From contig JARDYH010000002.1 of NCBI GenBank assembly GCA_029215795.1, forward strand, positions 276,962,310 through 277,026,309: DNA of 64,000 nt. Direction: 5' to 3'. Positions 62,578 through 64,000 of this stretch are shown in pieces. Each line of letters begins with the position of its first letter. The stretch's first letter is position 1. The stretch comes from Anniella stebbinsi (Eukaryota; Chordata; Lepidosauria; Squamata; Anniellidae). The notes beneath the pieces are model-generated. The model did no database searches. It was not told the origin of the DNA and worked only from the letters and a program-made list of their open reading frames with translations. Made by a program: the position numbers and the translations under genes.

Positions 62578-64000
62578 GGAAGACAGTAAAGGGCATCCTT
62601 AAATCTCCCATTGAAATTGATGGGTAACAATACTTTTCCCCCTTTTATTGCAAATTTAACAAAATAGAACAGAAAATAAATCAGGGAAAAGAAAAAAGAT
62701 GAAGCATTACATACATAGGAATGTCATCATTTTTCCCATCCGATACACCATTCTTGACAAACAAACAAACAGAAAAGAGGAGAGGAGAGGAGAGGAGAGG
62801 AGAGGAGAGGAGAGGAGAGGAGAGGAGAGGAGAGGAGAGGAGGGAGTTATGCATAGGTTTCAAGAAAAGCAGACCAAATATCCATGTATTTATGCACTCG
62901 CACGTGGTGTCTATATAACACCCGTTCAAATGTTGATAGCATTGTTAAGTCCTCAGCCCATTGCATTATGGGAGGTGAACCTATATCCTTCCAACGTAAT
63001 ACTGTCATAAGGGCTTTGACAATTCATTTGCGCTGGCCATGCATTAACTTCCAAGAAACCAGTAGGTAGTTTAGGGACATGCACACCATTCCATATTAAA
63101 GACTGTTTCACTACAAAGTTTATCCTTACTATAACCTCCTCCCAAATGGGGGCAACTATTGGACATTGACAGGAATGTAACAATACTTAACATTTGTTAG
63201 ATAGTGCCCAAGTTTTTTACATTCAAAATTGCACTAGCTTCAAGCAACTGCTGAGCCTGCACACATGAGGGTAGAAAGATGTAGGGGCAATAAAGTGCAT
63301 ACAGGCCCAAGGCCCACCATTCGCTGCCCCCACCCTGTTCCTGACCTTACCACATTGAGCAGCAAGGTCTGAAGGGGCTTCTACTCATATTCACTTGAAC
63401 ACAAGTAGAATCCTCCGCATGATTGGGAACCCTGATAAAGCACGGTTCCTGCACAGAGGGTTCTATTCACAGTCAAGCAAACATGACTAGAAGCCCACAT
63501 CAGACCTTGATGCCCAACATGGCAAGGTTGGGAACAGGGAAGGAACAGTGATTGGGGTGGAGCTTCCCTGTGCATCCTCATCTGCACACACACACACACA
63601 CACACCCGCCACCCTTATGCCTGCAGGCTGAACGCCTGCGTAGAGCTACTGGTTGTTAATAATTGTATATCCAAAGAGCACATTTTATGCGCCTGTTTCC
63701 ATGCTAGTATCTCTGTGGCTCAAGTAAGTCATGGATATTTCTTGACTTGATATAATATTAACAACTAGCATGTATTGCGTGTTCTAAACTTCCTATACAT
63801 TATCTCTCAGCAGATTAGCATGCCGCAAATAATGCAGGACTGCTGCCACAAAACTGTGTGTATTCAGTTCTCACCATGTTTTATGTGGGCCGCTCCTTGT
63901 CCCACATGATCATTGCCCCTGGTTATGAAGAGGAATGTGTAGTGCTGTGTTATCACAATGACAAGTATCAGAAATTTGGATGGGGCAGAATGCAGAGGGA
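62578..64000 (+). other. ASAH2: ASAH2 intron 7, distal part, with repeat D copy 2
   Basis: Positions 63345-63540 carry repeat D (ACCACATTGAGCAGCAAGGT, CTACTCATATTCACTTGAAC, CCCAACATGGCAAGGTTGGG). A short (AC)n is at 63586-63604. No exon recognised up to the window end. Confidence 0.6.
62775..62842. repeat. (AGGAG)n pentanucleotide microsatellite
   Basis: About 13 uninterrupted GAGGA/AGGAG units. Purine-only strand, capable of triplex (H-DNA) formation. Confidence 0.95.

Noticed and set aside
62681..63010. Frames with RGEE or LLSSP repeats
   Set aside because: Translations of the (AGGAG)n microsatellite on either strand.

Overview
This window is vertebrate nuclear DNA, most probably from a squamate reptile. 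The evidence is intron-exon structure with canonical GT/AG borders, no prokaryotic operons, and a repeat mix typical of lizards and snakes: abundant L2-clade LINEs, CR1, full-length L1, Penelope-like elements (PLEs), a complete Ty1/copia element, hAT relics, many short inverted-repeat DNA elements and a CORE/MIR-type SINE. The species assignment is inference.

Only one host gene is recognisable. Seven plus-strand coding exons between 49759 and 61757 encode the N-terminal part of neutral ceramidase (ASAH2), from the signal anchor through the zinc-binding GTHTHSG and FAIHPVSMNN segments. The catalytic-serine region and the C-terminus must lie beyond 64000. All seven exons have matching phases and no stops, so the gene looks intact. 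No other host exon was recognised from 1 to 49700.

Left part (1-22 kb): an hAT/ZMYM-like TTF-domain fragment beside a perfect 101-bp palindrome; a truncated L2; a full-length L1 with 16-bp target-site duplications (TSDs); a PLE remnant with a GIY-YIG endonuclease and a hammerhead ribozyme; a 320-bp palindromic hAT element; a CR1 end abutting a BED-finger hAT transposase relic; an inverted-repeat element carrying three telomeric units; an L2 copy; and a patchwork of copia and L1 scraps.

Middle part (22-49 kb): a dispersed repeat was invaded by an L2, which was invaded by a complete Ty1/copia element (398/400-bp LTRs, TSD GGATT), which was itself invaded by an L2 tail. Another L2 copy holds a 1,100-bp solo LTR (TSD CTGAC). 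A plus-strand L2 at 35-39.1 kb was invaded by a PLE with inverted terminal arms (10-bp direct repeat TCCTATGTTC). That PLE in turn received a 355-bp inverted-repeat element and a 791-bp solo LTR (TSD GTACC). A sister 355-bp element lies at 47.5 kb.

Right part (49-64 kb): ASAH2 introns hold a SINE, small hairpin elements, a 2-kb L2 with a nearly continuous reverse transcriptase (9-bp TSD) and a 1,320-bp very GC-rich hAT-like element (8-bp TSD) containing three tandem ~240-bp palindromes. The most interesting signals are the PLE hammerhead ribozymes with compensatory base changes, the tandem-palindrome element in ASAH2 intron 5, and the copia primer-binding site that matches the anticodon arm of initiator tRNA-Met.
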